Positions 15,433 through 22,477 of a stretch of DNA of 38,491 bases are shown here, in pieces. Position 1 is the first letter of the stretch; every line of letters starts with the position of its first letter. The DNA lies in assembly GCA_021323995.1 (NCBI GenBank), contig JAJPJY010000153.1:1-38491 (forward strand). Reading direction: 5' to 3'. Source of the stretch: a bacterium. GTDB lineage: Archaea; Thermoproteota; Bathyarchaeia; 40CM-2-53-6. The position numbers were made by a program, and so were the translations under genes. Below the pieces are notes generated by a model, which did no database searches, was not told the origin of the DNA, and was given only the letters and a program-made list of their open reading frames with translations.

Positions 15433-15950
15433 TTTTCGTAATCCCTATCTTCGTTCATCTTGCGCTTGAAACGCATCTTAGCCCGAGCACGTTCGTTCAG
15501 ATGCTTCTTCAACTTCGGAGCATGTTTTACTTCAAATGAAAACTGTCTCTTGAGTTCTGTTGTAGAGCACTGCATCAGAGAGCGAGGAACGCGATTCTTC
15601 TCTGCGTCTATTGCACCAGTCATGCCGTGAATATCCATTACAAGTCGAACATCTTCGAATCCAGAGCGCACAACTGGAATAGAATGAGATTCAGTCTGCA
15701 ACCTATCTCCCATTGGAGTATCGCCGAATGGAGTCTGTTCCCGTAAATCATTGGACAGGAATCCTTCATCAGCAAGACCGCCGCGACAACCACGAGACTC
15801 GATATCAGCGAAATGTTGACCCATCGGTTCTGTTTCAAGACGAACTGGAAACGCTGATTCGCCGCAGAGATAGCAATAGCCAAAGCGGTAGCAGTGGTCA
15901 ATTTGGAAGATTGTACCACTTGAGGCGACCAGATATTGGCACATGCTCAT
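15429..15950 (-). CDS. Element protein of unknown function, Cys-rich N-terminus, basic C-terminus
   Basis: 173 residues from ATG 15950, which overlaps the preceding stop as ATGA; a second ATG two codons later is possible. The first 30 residues contain four Cys (CQY..HCYRFGYCYLCGES), which could bind zinc. The C-terminal 45 residues are very basic (KHAPKLKKHLNERARAKMRF), suggesting nucleic-acid binding. No family is recognised. Confidence 0.6.
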   Translation of the reverse strand: MSMCQYLVASSGTIFQIDHCYRFGYCYLCGESAFPVRLETEPMGQHFADIESRGCRGGLADEGFLSNDLREQTPFGDTPMGDRLQTESHSIPVVRSGFEDVRLVMDIHGMTGAIDAEKNRVPRSLMQCSTTELKRQFSFEVKHAPKLKKHLNERARAKMRFKRKMNEDRDYEN

Positions 15951-16099
15951 TTTGAAACAGCTTCAATCATCTTTCTAAGCATCAAACGGTCGGTCTTGAG
16001 TTCCTGGAGACATTCTGAACACAGTGGTTTGCCGTGTGGACAACGCCACGGAGCCAGAAGCTTGAGTAACTTAGCATCAGTTTCAGCCTCAGAAACCAT
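15947..16099 (-). CDS. 50-residue zinc-motif protein
   Basis: From ATG 16099 to TGA 15947. The core reads C-P-H-G-K-P-L-C-S-E-C, a compact Cys/His cluster able to bind one zinc ion, followed by a helix (LKTDRLMLRKMIEAV). Its start shares one base with the upstream stop (TGATG) and its stop overlaps the next start (ATGA), so it is a true link in the operon. Likely a small DNA- or RNA-binding protein. Confidence 0.65.
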   Translation of the reverse strand: MVSEAETDAKLLKLLAPWRCPHGKPLCSECLQELKTDRLMLRKMIEAVSK

Positions 16100-16581
16100 C
16101 ACCAAGACAACTCCTTCTCTCTGCGTCGAAGCCTGTCGCGGTTAGTTCGTGGAACCATACACCGCCAATCGTGGAAGTTCCAGCTTCGAAGCCAGAACCG
16201 AGGATTCTGAAAGTAGAACTCGGAGTAGATTTTATGCCAAGTATCGAATCCTCCTGCTCGACGCTTAGAATCACGGGCGTAGAGATTGATGTGTTTGGTG
16301 TTCTTGCATTCGAAGGTCGGCTTAGAGTGACGCTGTTTGCCGCACGATTTGCAACGATTAACAACGGTTCTAACGTGCTCCCACGCAATCGAGTGTTGAG
16401 GAATCGAGCAATCTTTCGCGGGAGACTGAGAGCGGAAACGCCCACACGATAACGATTTCACTACCATCGGGTGTCGCAACTTCGACAGCAGGAGCGTTGC
16501 CAAGATGCAACCTGCTACTCTCGGGTTGATAGTGAACGATTTCATCAAAGAGTCCTGTCTCACCGAGCATATCGAGGGCAA
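16099..16581 (-). CDS. Zinc-motif element protein, start uncertain
   Basis: The open frame allows 160 residues. The convincing part starts near RCKSCGKQRH, with a third Cys in FECKN, and continues through an aromatic-rich region (WHKIYSEFYF, WLRSWNFHDW) to a basic end (RDRLRRREKELSW). The N-terminal third overlaps the gene at 16370-16672 in another frame and looks non-coding. In-frame ATG codons exist only inside that overlap, so either a long overlap is used, or the start is unusual, or a frameshift joins the two frames. The stop is linked to the next start by TGATG. Confidence 0.5.
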   Translation of the reverse strand: MPSICSVRQDSLMKSFTINPRVAGCILATLLLSKLRHPMVVKSLSCGRFRSQSPAKDCSIPQHSIAWEHVRTVVNRCKSCGKQRHSKPTFECKNTKHINLYARDSKRRAGGFDTWHKIYSEFYFQNPRFWLRSWNFHDWRCMVPRTNRDRLRRREKELSW

Positions 16582-16672
16582 GATTCGGTTTGGTCTTCGC
16601 TCGCTCTAAGGTCGTAGACTTGTCTTCTTGCCGTGCCTTTGTGCTGTAATCCTTACGTTTGGAGTACGTCAT
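16370..16672 (-). CDS. Element protein of unknown function
   Basis: 100 residues from ATG 16672, overlapping the methyltransferase stop as ATGA. The N-terminus is basic and polar (TYSKRKDYSTKARQEDK). The middle is a plausible alpha/beta segment (LDMLGETGLFDEIVHY, then VEVATPDGSEIVIVW). No family is recognised. The last part overlaps the zinc-motif frame downstream. Confidence 0.6.
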   Translation of the reverse strand: MTYSKRKDYSTKARQEDKSTTLERAKTKPNLALDMLGETGLFDEIVHYQPESSRLHLGNAPAVEVATPDGSEIVIVWAFPLSVSRERLLDSSTLDCVGAR

Positions 16673-18051
16673 AGAGTTCGCTGACCACGAACGTCTTTCT
16701 TCTCATTGTTTCCAACGAGTTCTTTGACGGTGATGAGTCTAATGTTCAAGTGCTCATGTAACTTGGCTCTGGCGACCTCTTCGTTGGCACCTTTGCCAAA
16801 GCCGAAAGCCACGATTATCCCTTCAGTTGCTCTCCTCCGTCTCATTGCGGTCTCAAAGTTGTCTACAACGTTTCGCCCTACATCCTCGGATTGCTTGACC
16901 TGGATTGGAAAGCCCTCTAACGTTACGCCGTCTATTCCCATGTCAGCGGATTTCCTGTCCGAGACTCGCCCATAGAGCCGCTGAACAACCCAGTTTTGAA
17001 ACTCGAAGGGTGGAAGTTTGTGAAGGTCTTCTGCACCCATAGGCATACCGACAAGCGGAGGGGTGATTCCCAATTTCTCCATTCTCTGGACCATGAGTCT
17101 ACATGCAGTCGGAGAAACATCAATTCCAATCCATCTCCGTTTGAGTTTGTGGGAAACTGCAATAGCCGTTCCGCATCCACAGAACGGGTCGAGAACTACT
17201 TCCATTGGACCGCTGGAGCCTTTGACTATCCGTTCGAGTAAGGCTTCTGGCTTCTGTGTAGGATAACCCAGTCTCTCTTTCGACTGGCTGTGTATGACTC
17301 CAACGTCATCCCAAATATCAGGCACCAAAGTACCTTCCTTCTCGTCAAGATACTGCTTCACGCTCGGGATTCCCGATTTGGAATAAACCAGTAGACCTTT
17401 CTTGTCGAGTTCTTCCATCTTCTGTTTGGTGTAAGCCCAGTGACGACCCTTTGTCGGACTGGCTCCTTTCCATTTGTAGTCGGTTTTCGTTTCGCCCGAG
17501 CCAGTTGTTATTACGAGCCGATACCTTCTTCCATCTGGTTCTGTGAAACGGAAGAAATTCTTGACATAACTCTCAGAATATGGCACATGTTGACGGTTGA
17601 ACTCGAAATTGTCGGTCTTCGAATAGAACAAGATTGTATCATGAATGCGGCTGAACCCTGTTTCCCCTCCACCATGAGCGAAAGTTCTTCGCCACACTAT
17701 TTCGTTTCTGAAGTTGGTAATCCCAAAGATTTCATCCATCTCGACTTTCAAGTAATGACTGGCGTGCGGGTCACAGTGAAGATACATCGAGCCAGTCTTC
17801 TTCAGAACTCGTTGACACTGTGTTAGTCTATCAGCCATCCAAGAAATGTAGTTGTTGATTCCTCCTTTCCATCGGTCTTCGAATGCCCTAATCTCGTAGC
17901 CGTCTCCCCAAATCACTTCGTATTGTTGGTTGGAGAAGAATGGAGGGTCAGCGTAGATTAGGTCAACCGACTCCGCTGGAAACTTGCTCAGAACGTCTTT
18001 GCAATCGCCACAGTAGATAGTATTCGGGCGATAGAATTCTGGAATTCCCAA
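16669..18051 (-). CDS. DNA methyltransferase fused to a PD-(D/E)xK nuclease domain
   Basis: 460 residues from TTG 18051, with a GGTGA sequence just upstream. Residues 10-325 are an amino-methyltransferase of the beta type: catalytic motif IV D35-P-P-F38 comes first and the SAM-binding motif DPFCGCG (288-294) later. Residues 345-450 look like an Mrr-type nuclease: FQNWVVQRLYG, then D374 in MGIDG, then Q384-V-K386 in FPIQVKQS, i.e. a D...QxK active site. Together this suggests a one-protein restriction-modification enzyme. An earlier target-recognition region (about 150-250) would set the site. In the element it may protect against competitors or host restriction. Confidence 0.85.
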   Translation of the reverse strand: MGIPEFYRPNTIYCGDCKDVLSKFPAESVDLIYADPPFFSNQQYEVIWGDGYEIRAFEDRWKGGINNYISWMADRLTQCQRVLKKTGSMYLHCDPHASHYLKVEMDEIFGITNFRNEIVWRRTFAHGGGETGFSRIHDTILFYSKTDNFEFNRQHVPYSESYVKNFFRFTEPDGRRYRLVITTGSGETKTDYKWKGASPTKGRHWAYTKQKMEELDKKGLLVYSKSGIPSVKQYLDEKEGTLVPDIWDDVGVIHSQSKERLGYPTQKPEALLERIVKGSSGPMEVVLDPFCGCGTAIAVSHKLKRRWIGIDVSPTACRLMVQRMEKLGITPPLVGMPMGAEDLHKLPPFEFQNWVVQRLYGRVSDRKSADMGIDGVTLEGFPIQVKQSEDVGRNVVDNFETAMRRRRATEGIIVAFGFGKGANEEVARAKLHEHLNIRLITVKELVGNNEKKDVRGQRTL

Positions 18052-18078
18052 TTCGTCACCGCTCCTCGGGGCTTGTCC

Positions 18079-18086
18079 TAATAAGT
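18079..18086 (+). promoter_or_regulatory. TATA box of the leaderless element membrane gene
   Basis: CTAATAAG lies with its centre about 26 bp before the ATG at 18109, so the transcript would start at the initiation codon. The 57-bp gap also contains the divergent start of the methyltransferase gene. Confidence 0.5.
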
Positions 18087-18108
18087 TGGCTATGGGCTAA
18101 CCAATCCC

Positions 18109-18444
18109 ATGTCCGAACCCAACAAAGACAAACCGCCGAATGCTCCACCGCCTCCACCGTGGAAGTCAGAGGATTGGGTCACATTCTTCAAAGCGGCAGA
18201 ACCCTACGCCGACAAGTTGCTTCAGTTTGTTCGAGAGCGAGGAGTCGAAGAACAACAACTTGCCAAGTTGGGCACTTCCCACGATTGGAGAATCGCCACT
18301 ATCTCGTTCGTCTTCCTCGGAGCACTTGTAACAGCGATGAGTTGGCTAACGGCGATTGGTCGAGTAAGCGGCGACGCTTTGCTCTTTCTGGTTGGGACGA
18401 TTACTGGCTACATCTTCAGCATGATAGTGAAATTCAGGTACTAA
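18109..18444 (+). CDS. Element membrane protein with proline-rich N-terminus
   Basis: 111 residues from ATG. The N-terminus is charged and has six prolines in a row region (NAPPPPPWKS). A helix with acidic and basic residues follows (FFKAAEPYADKLLQFV), then two transmembrane helices (about 62-82 and 88-106) ending in a short basic tail. It is the only plus-strand gene of the element, divergent from the methyltransferase. The layout resembles small phage-encoded two-helix membrane proteins. Function unknown. Confidence 0.7.
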   Translation: MSEPNKDKPPNAPPPPPWKSEDWVTFFKAAEPYADKLLQFVRERGVEEQQLAKLGTSHDWRIATISFVFLGALVTAMSWLTAIGRVSGDALLFLVGTITGYIFSMIVKFRY

Positions 18445-18470
18445 GGTGGACCAGTAGCCGAAGAAGAGGA

Positions 18471-19667
18471 TTAGGTCGAACGCGTCGATTTGTCAGTCAG
18501 TTTACGTTGTCCGAATTCCAACAACTTCTTTCTGTAGTGCTTGTCTAATCGGTCAAGCGTTTCAGTTGGCAAGTGTTGTACTAATGACTGCACAACATCC
18601 TTCAATTCATCAGATTGGCGTTTCAAAGCATCGAATTCGACCTTCTGGGCGGTCAGTAGTTCAGTGGACTTGTTGAATGTCAGAGCAGGCTCGCAGAGTT
18701 CGACCCAACGCTCCTCAATCTCGTCCCAATCTTTGTAAGAACCAGAACTTCCGAGTTGGCTCCTATGACCGATAATGAGCAGAATGTATTTGCGGTCAAG
18801 TCCTGCACGACTCATCTGCTTGTCAGCGAAAGTTCTGAACGAATGAGGACTGTAGATTTCGTCCTCTGAGTCTTCAAGCCCTGCGAATGAGAAGAGTCGC
18901 TTGATTTGGAACCACGCAGTTGAATCGCTCAAGTGATTTCCAAGTTCACCAGGGAAGACCCAGCCATTGTCGGGAAGGTAGAGATGATACTGCTTAATCC
19001 AGTCCACAACCTCTTTCGTCAAGAACGAATAGCGTTTGGTCCTCGCCTTCGTCTCAGACGCTTGGAGTTTGACACGCGCATGACCGTCATCTCTAATCTC
19101 CAAGTCCGACATCTTCCGAGTGAGCCATTCTGTGATTCTCATTCCAGTGATTGCAAGTCCTCCGACGAAGGCACGATATTGGGGAGTAGCGAGTTCCAGC
19201 ATGTAGCGAACGTTATCGGGCTTCGGAATCTTCTTGGTCACCAGAACGTATGGCTTTGCAACTGGAACAAGACGGTCGAAGACGGACTGCTTGAAGGACA
19301 GTTCTCCGAGCGTGGACTTGAAGAGTGGACCGATGAAAGAGCGATACTGGAAGACGGTATTGGGAGACATCTTACTATCGCGAAGGAAATCCACGAAATG
19401 TCTTGCCGACTGGTAGATGTTCAGTTTCCCAAAGCGGATTTCCTCAAGAACCTCTTCAGCGGTAGACTTGCCGTTCGACTGCGCGAAGAGAGTTAGAACG
19501 CGCTTGCGATTCTGCCGCGTGGAAGCAGACTTCGAAGAGTCGTTGACCCAATCCTGAACGGCAATCGTTTCACCGTCAGACAACACAATGCCGTTACCAC
19601 TCGACGCTCCATTGGAGTTAGGGAGAGTGTTACCAGAGTCAATTATGTCCAAGTTTGATGCTCCCAT
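18471..19667 (-). CDS. Tyrosine recombinase (integrase)
   Basis: 398 residues from ATG 19667. The catalytic set is complete: R177 (GMRITEW), a Lys in the beta-hairpin (near 207-211), H275 and R278 (HSFR), H301 (GHRS) and the nucleophile Y311 (SGSYKDW). Residues 35-145 form the SAM-like core-binding domain, preceded by a low-complexity start and followed by a C-terminal coiled region (about 340-398). It catalyses site-specific strand exchange. Its start codon lies inside the right repeat copy (CCCAT is ATGGG on the minus strand), so the attachment site touches the 5' end of the gene. The gene is not split, unlike SSV-type integrases after integration. Confidence 0.93.
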   Translation of the reverse strand: MGASNLDIIDSGNTLPNSNGASSGNGIVLSDGETIAVQDWVNDSSKSASTRQNRKRVLTLFAQSNGKSTAEEVLEEIRFGKLNIYQSARHFVDFLRDSKMSPNTVFQYRSFIGPLFKSTLGELSFKQSVFDRLVPVAKPYVLVTKKIPKPDNVRYMLELATPQYRAFVGGLAITGMRITEWLTRKMSDLEIRDDGHARVKLQASETKARTKRYSFLTKEVVDWIKQYHLYLPDNGWVFPGELGNHLSDSTAWFQIKRLFSFAGLEDSEDEIYSPHSFRTFADKQMSRAGLDRKYILLIIGHRSQLGSSGSYKDWDEIEERWVELCEPALTFNKSTELLTAQKVEFDALKRQSDELKDVVQSLVQHLPTETLDRLDKHYRKKLLEFGQRKLTDKSTRST

Positions 19668-19681
19668 ATCTATTTATCTCC
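19663..19681. repeat. Right attachment-site-like repeat; overlaps host TATA box
   Basis: CCCATATCTATTTATCTCC, matching 14165-14183 at 16 of 19 bases. It contains the integrase start codon and CTATTTATC (19670-19678), which serves as the TATA box for the AAA ATPase gene at 19711 (predicted start near 19700). Confidence 0.55.
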
Positions 19682-19684
19682 GGA

Positions 19685-19702
19685 CTGACTATCAGTAGTC
19701 AG
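19685..19702. promoter_or_regulatory. Perfect palindrome between integrase and AAA ATPase genes
   Basis: CTGACTA-TCAG-TAGTCAG is a 7-bp perfect inverted repeat with a 4-bp centre. It overlaps the predicted transcription start of the AAA ATPase gene and lies upstream of the divergent integrase gene. It is a likely binding site for a dimeric regulator. Confidence 0.55.
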
Positions 19703-19710
19703 AGCCTGGC

Positions 19711-20970
19711 ATGGCCGAGCAAAACTCGCCAGAATATCCTCCGGCACTCGAACTCGAGAAGGAACTTACCCGTAAGGAACGGCAGATCGAATACCTCCAG
19801 ACAGAACTACGCCGTTACCACAACCTAATGGAAGAACTCAAGCAGGGAATGAGGCCAATTGGGACTATTGAAGAAGTGAAGGGTGACACAGCCCTTGTCC
19901 GGTTATCTGGAGGCCAAGCTTTCCAGGTCAGTATTCCTCCCGAGATACGAGATAGAGTGGGCACTAACGTTGACGCAGTGCTCTCGCCAACAAAGGGCGT
20001 CATAGTCGACGTAATCGAACGGATCAAGGACCGAAGCCTCCTGGAGTACCAAGTCGAAAAGGCTCCGAAAGTCTTCTATGAAGACATCGTTGGATTGAGA
20101 AAGGAACTGCTCAGCCTAAGACAGGCAATCGAATGGATTCTGGACCCCGGGACCAGAAGTAGGAGAGAGCAGATAATACGGGACCCTAGGATGCTCGAAG
20201 AAGCGGGCTCCGTTCTACTGTTTGGACCGCCTGGCGTGGGTAAGACGTTCATGGCTAAGGCTGTTGCGGGAACGATCAGCAATCGTGGCCAGAATACGAA
20301 CTTTCTCAAGATTGAAAGCTACGAAATAGTCTCGAAGTGGCTCGGAGAATCCGCAAAGAACGTCAAGGAAATATTCAAACTCGCACGGGAATCCGCGCCG
20401 ACCGTCCTCTTCATCGATGAGGCCGATGCGATAGGCAGGGCGAGAATGGAGGCAACGACCGACGCAGGGAGAGATGTGCAGGGAATGCTTAATCAGATAT
20501 TGACCGAGCTCGGCGAGGGATTCCATGTCAATCGCAATGTTGCAGTCATCTTCGCGACAAACTATCCGAGCGTTATCGACCCAGCCCTGCTGGATAGGAT
20601 GAAGCGGATCATCTACGTGCCTCCACCAAAGACACGCGAAGAAGTCAAGAAGTTGCTTGACTCGTATCTTGCTAAGGTAGAGATGGATCCGGGTATCTCT
20701 ACATACGACGGCGGACTCACAGAGGAATCATTCGAAGAAGTGTGGCGAATAATACGCTCACGGCGCCAGACCTACGAAACGTCCATACCTGACCGTGGAA
20801 TCGCGGTACGAGACCAGTACGTTATCACGCCGCGGGATATGAAGAACGTTGTCCAGGAGGCAGCAAGCGAAGCATCCTTTGCCGGAGAACAGTATGTCTC
20901 GATGGAGAGACTTCTCAACCTCTTTCGGAGCCTCTCTTCAGAGCAGCCCCACTCACGAGTCGTCAGCTAG
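19711..20970 (+). CDS. PAN/ARC-like AAA ATPase lacking the HbYX tail
   Basis: 419 residues from ATG. Domains: N-terminal coiled coil (about 12-46), OB domain (48-103), AAA module with Walker A GPPGVGKT (172-179), Walker B LFIDEAD (D236-E237) and sensor N284. This is the layout of proteasome-activating nucleotidases and Mpa/ARC. Two differences stand out. The C-terminus ends RVVS and lacks the Hb-Tyr-X motif used to open the 20S gate. The arginine-finger region reads PALLDRMKR where PAN has LRPGRFDR. An insert also extends the C-terminal helical domain (about 325-380). It may be an unfoldase that works with another partner. Function is inferred from domain order. Confidence 0.82.
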   Translation: MAEQNSPEYPPALELEKELTRKERQIEYLQTELRRYHNLMEELKQGMRPIGTIEEVKGDTALVRLSGGQAFQVSIPPEIRDRVGTNVDAVLSPTKGVIVDVIERIKDRSLLEYQVEKAPKVFYEDIVGLRKELLSLRQAIEWILDPGTRSRREQIIRDPRMLEEAGSVLLFGPPGVGKTFMAKAVAGTISNRGQNTNFLKIESYEIVSKWLGESAKNVKEIFKLARESAPTVLFIDEADAIGRARMEATTDAGRDVQGMLNQILTELGEGFHVNRNVAVIFATNYPSVIDPALLDRMKRIIYVPPPKTREEVKKLLDSYLAKVEMDPGISTYDGGLTEESFEEVWRIIRSRRQTYETSIPDRGIAVRDQYVITPRDMKNVVQEAASEASFAGEQYVSMERLLNLFRSLSSEQPHSRVVS

Positions 20971-21006
20971 CATCTTCGTTTAATCCTCTCGATACAAGGA
21001 CAGGGT

Positions 21007-21861
21007 ATGAGCTCTAGGATTAGAGCGGGCACGCTGTCTCTCCAAGACGGGGACGAGACGACAGATCGAATTGTCCGTTTCCTCAAGACTAATGCAGCCA
21101 GGATTGGTGCAAGATATCTCATTGTTGGGATGTCTGGAGGACTTGACTCGAGTGTCGCGGCAGTCCTCTGCTCGATGGCCGTCGGTGGACGCAGAACCCT
21201 CGGATTTTCTCTTACGGAGGAGGATACTGTGAATCCATCAGATCTGCGAGACGCCGAACAAGTCGCAAGAAAGCACGCGATACAATTCGAGTCGCTCGAC
21301 ATCACGGCCCTGGTCAAGACTGCTCGACAACTGCTTCACCCTTCAAACAAGGTCGGCAATGTTCCCATCGGAAACATAAAAGCGCGGCTCAGAGCGATGA
21401 TCCTCTACTACTACGCCAACACCCGCAACGGCCTGGTTGTTGGGACTGGTGACAAGAGTGAGATCATGCTCGGTTACTTCACCAAGTACGGCGATGGAGC
21501 ATGCGACATCCAGCCACTGGCAGACCTTTACAAGACTACGCTGAGAGATTTGGCGAGATACCTGAAGCTTCCATCGAAGATATACTCTAAACCTTCCAGC
21601 CCTGACCTCTGGCCCGGACAGACCGCTGAAAAGGAACTTGGATTATCATACGAGAAACTAGACTTCATTCTGTGGGGACTTGAGAGATGGATGCCCTCTT
21701 CAGACATTAGCAGCGATCTGGGCATTCCACTGAAAACCGTCGAAACCGTCAGAGAGCGATGGCTCCTCGCCGAGCATAAGCGTCGACCTCCATTGCCGAT
21801 GAAGCTGGGATACCGCACACCGGGCCAAGATCTACGCATCCCGATTGGTCTATCAGAATAA
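21007..21861 (+). CDS. nadE: NH3-dependent NAD+ synthetase
   Basis: 284 residues from ATG. Converts deamido-NAD+ and ammonia to NAD+ with ATP. Motifs: the PP-loop SGGLDSS (43-49), GNIKARLRAMILYYYAN, GTGDKSEIMLGYFTKYGDGACDIQPL (the segment that binds deamido-NAD), and PSPDLWPGQTAEKELG. No glutaminase domain is present, so free ammonia is the donor. Length is typical. The C-terminal 40 residues (KRRPPLPMKLGYR) match archaeal enzymes. It begins 36 bp after the AAA ATPase gene in the same direction. Confidence 0.95.
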   Translation: MSSRIRAGTLSLQDGDETTDRIVRFLKTNAARIGARYLIVGMSGGLDSSVAAVLCSMAVGGRRTLGFSLTEEDTVNPSDLRDAEQVARKHAIQFESLDITALVKTARQLLHPSNKVGNVPIGNIKARLRAMILYYYANTRNGLVVGTGDKSEIMLGYFTKYGDGACDIQPLADLYKTTLRDLARYLKLPSKIYSKPSSPDLWPGQTAEKELGLSYEKLDFILWGLERWMPSSDISSDLGIPLKTVETVRERWLLAEHKRRPPLPMKLGYRTPGQDLRIPIGLSE

Positions 21862-22053
21862 GATAGGGCCGCCTGACAAGCTATTTCGGGGAGTTTGTAT
21901 CTTGATCTATAATGAGAGTGCTAGCCGGAATAGGACTTGCCACATTTCTTCGAAGTCTCGCCATTTCCAAAGAAGATCCGGTGGGCATCTTCGAGCCAAG
22001 ACACTGGCTAGAACGATAGGTAAATCGGAACCACTGTTTTTGCTGGCGGAACA

Positions 22054-22188
22054 AGATGAAGGCGCAGAATGAACCTTGACCACAAATCGGAGCGCGCGTT
22101 TTGACCTAGCGCCATTCTGCACATTGACCGGTACGCTGACCTGCTCGATCTTCAAAACGCCTTATCAAGCGATACTGCGCCTTCATCT
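22054..22188. ncRNA. Candidate structured RNA with nested long helices (strand unsure)
   Basis: A perfect 14-bp inverted repeat closes the segment: AGATGAAGGCGCAG (22054-22067) with CTGCGCCTTCATCT (22175-22188). Nested inside are CTTGA/TCAAG (22075-22079 with 22165-22169), GCGTTTTGA/TCAAAACGC (22096-22104 with 22152-22160) and TAGCG/CGCTG (22107-22111 with 22134-22138, one G-U pair). All four helices are compatible in one long stem with internal loops. GGTAAATC about 30 bp upstream could be a plus-strand TATA box. It matches no RNA family I recognise. A fold-back mobile sequence is the alternative. Confidence 0.45.
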
Positions 22189-22357
22189 GGAGAATAAGCC
22201 CAATATGGTTTCAACTGGCAAGACCCCCCTCGAAAATCTCCAGAGCTCGTTTACTCGCGACACAAAGTCGTTTTGGAGGAGAACTCTGTCTAGAATTCGC
22301 CCCTGAACAGATCCCGATTCGTGACCAGGAGGGAAGGGCCCAATTCAGCCAACGTTA

Positions 22358-22382
22358 GCCCGTTTCGTAAGCGTGAAAGGGC
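22358..22382. repeat. Hairpin within a GGGCCC repeat pair
   Basis: GCCC-g-TTTC pairs with GAAA-GGGC around an 8-nt loop. It overlaps a longer inverted repeat, AGGGCCC (22335-22341) with GGGCCCT (22379-22385). It lies 95 bp beyond the stop of the oxidoreductase beta gene, so a transcription-end structure is possible. Confidence 0.35.
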
Positions 22383-22477
22383 CCTACCGGCGATAGGAAT
22401 CACGCTTGGACCGATCGAAAACAAAAATTTTCCCGCGACACGAAATGGGGTCTCCGGACGGTTGTGTATAGTTGGGG

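Larger units (their letters stand above)
14165..19681. mobile_element. Integrated 5.5-kb element (provirus- or plasmid-like)
   Basis: Bounded by the 19-bp imperfect repeat, with a complete tyrosine recombinase at its right end. It carries a methyltransferase-nuclease fusion and a chain of small genes on the minus strand joined by 1-8 nt overlaps, several encoding one- or two-helix membrane proteins. Shine-Dalgarno-like sequences (GGAGGT before 15188, GGTGA before 14886) are clearer than in the surrounding mostly leaderless genes. Host genes resume at 14070 and 19711. No replication protein or packaging ATPase is recognised, so the element may be a defective provirus, a small plasmid or a satellite. 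Confidence 0.75.
21862..22477. other. Gene-free stretch with structured-RNA signals
   Basis: 616 bp between convergent genes show no convincing protein gene; the open frames are short and lack natural composition. Two structures stand out, listed separately at 22054-22188 and 22358-22382. A TATA-like CTATAAT (21907-21913) and GGTAAATC (about 22019-22026) could start plus-strand transcripts. Confidence 0.5.

Noticed and set aside
15638-15919. 93-codon minus-strand frame
   Set aside because: Lies inside the 173-residue gene, which fits the chain of overlapping starts and stops.
16089-16445. 118-codon minus-strand frame
   Set aside because: Competes with the zinc-motif frame; it has no motif and does not link to the next start.
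18933-19496. 187-codon plus-strand frame
   Set aside because: Antisense to the integrase, which has a complete catalytic set.
22076-22306. Small plus-strand frames, including a 33-codon one from ATG 22205
   Set aside because: No promoter at the right spacing and part of the region is better explained as structured RNA.
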